DNA of 53,200 bases from Gammaproteobacteria bacterium (GTDB lineage: Bacteria; Pseudomonadota; Gammaproteobacteria; Pseudomonadales; Pseudomonadaceae): positions 1 to 53,200 of the forward strand of contig JAHJYA010000124.1 in NCBI GenBank assembly GCA_018826895.1, given 5' to 3'. The position numbers and the translations under genes were made by a program. Within the stretch, counting starts at the first letter, position 1, and each line of letters opens with the position of its first letter. Below, in pieces: positions 52,805 to 53,200 of this stretch. A model generated the notes under the pieces. That model was not told the origin of the DNA. It searched no databases and worked only from the letters and a program-made list of their open reading frames with translations.

Positions 52805-53021
52805 GGGGACGGTGAAGCCGTGCTGACGCGTACTGCCTGTCAGGTTGTTTTTATCGGCAAGCGACATAACGCCGCCGCCCGTTTTTTTGTGGCGTTGAAG
52901 GCCAGTGGAGCGAATTTGTTCGCGAAGCTTGCGGCCGCGCCGGAGTCCTACGGACGGGGCCGCACACGAAACGGCAGCAGACACGTAGGTGGTTGGCTCA
53001 ATTGAGATAGTTACGGGCAAT

Positions 53022-53050
53022 AAAAAACCCGCCATTTAGGCGGGTTGTTT
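53022..53050. terminator. Bidirectional terminator between ndh region and tRNA genes
   Basis: aacccgcc-attta-ggcgggtt is flanked by an A-run on the left and a T-rich tract on the right. It ends the leftward tRNA transcript and could also end transcripts from ndh. Confidence 0.85.
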
Positions 53051-53070
53051 ATTTTCAAGCAAGCTTGAAA

Positions 53071-53146
53071 TGGTGGGTCGTGTAGGATTCGAACCTACGA
53101 CCAATTGGTTAAAAGCCAACTGCTCTACCAACTGAGCTAACGACCC
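53071..53146 (-). tRNA. tRNA-Lys (TTT)
   Basis: Read on the minus strand: GGGTCGT acceptor stem, anticodon loop ctTTTaa, T-loop TTCGAAT and an encoded CCA. Complete, 76 bases. Confidence 0.96.
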
Positions 53147-53152
53147 TAAAAA

Positions 53153-53200
53153 TGGTCGGGGTAAGGGGATTCGAACTCCTGACATCCTGCTCCCAAAGCA
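53153..53200 (-). tRNA. tRNA-Pro (TGG), 3' part only
   Basis: The window ends inside the gene. The minus strand shows the anticodon loop TTTGGGA (anticodon TGG), the T-loop TTCGAAT, the acceptor strand and CCA. It lies six bases upstream of tRNA-Lys, so both are probably in one transcript. Confidence 0.88.

Noticed and set aside
2476..52930. A CRISPR array.
   Set aside because: The repeats are dispersed palindromes between genes, not regularly spaced units with unique spacers, and no cas gene is present.

Overview
The window reads as one chromosomal segment of a Pseudomonas (Gammaproteobacteria). The reasons are the GC-rich codon use, the block nadC / pilA-pilB-pilC-pilD / coaE / yacG / ndh next to ampD-ampE, a fruBKA operon with its Cra/FruR regulator, the small families DUF3087, DUF1780 and DUF3094, and dense REP-like palindromes of the 'TGTAGGAGCGAATTTATTCGCGA' type between genes. 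Species cannot be fixed from the sequence alone.

Layout. 1-2420: an elongator tRNA-Met with an integrase relic beside it (old attachment site), then DUF3087. 2760-7730: an EamA exporter, a relic that may be carbonic anhydrase, the trehalose operon otsB-otsA, and the holD-rimI pair, which is interrupted by a 140-bp MITE-like element. 8180-13745: fruB-fruK-fruA (fructose PTS). 13970-27920: a nitrogen-scavenging block with aliphatic amidase amiE and its AAA+ partner amiB, formamidase fmdA with fmdB, a complete UrtABCDE-type ABC importer, and a divergent two-component system whose kinase has a whole NCS1-type transporter as its input domain. 28231-29217: fruR. 29465-36324: AsmA, TatD, a chemoreceptor, ampE, ampD. 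36588-40107: a DUF1631 protein and nadC. 40108-47292: the type IV pilus locus, with two tandem pilins, an AT-rich membrane transferase of the alkaline phosphatase superfamily, and pilB, pilC, pilD. 47560-52718: coaE, yacG, small conserved genes, DUF1780, MOSC, DUF3094 and ndh. The right end holds tRNA-Lys and a partial tRNA-Pro.

The most interesting structure is the amide/urea block. It sits between fruB and fruR, which in relatives lie next to each other. Both edges carry an 87-bp, gap-free direct repeat (about three quarters identical) of the fru intergenic region, each copy with a Cra-like operator TGAATCGTTTCA. This looks like a 14-kb insertion that duplicated the fru promoter region. Within the block, a palindrome TACGT-N6-ACGTA occurs twice in tandem upstream of urtA and once upstream of fmdA, and is a good candidate operator for the block's own LuxR-type response regulator. 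The classical amide regulators AmiC/AmiR, the channel AmiS and urease are absent. I infer a self-contained short-amide uptake and hydrolysis island with its own transporter-fused sensor.

A second point of interest is the pilin locus. A sigma-54 promoter drives pilA. A terminator separates it from a second pilin, and an AT-rich putative pilin-modifying transferase follows. pilC is a base-composition mosaic, consistent with exchange of pilus genes between strains.
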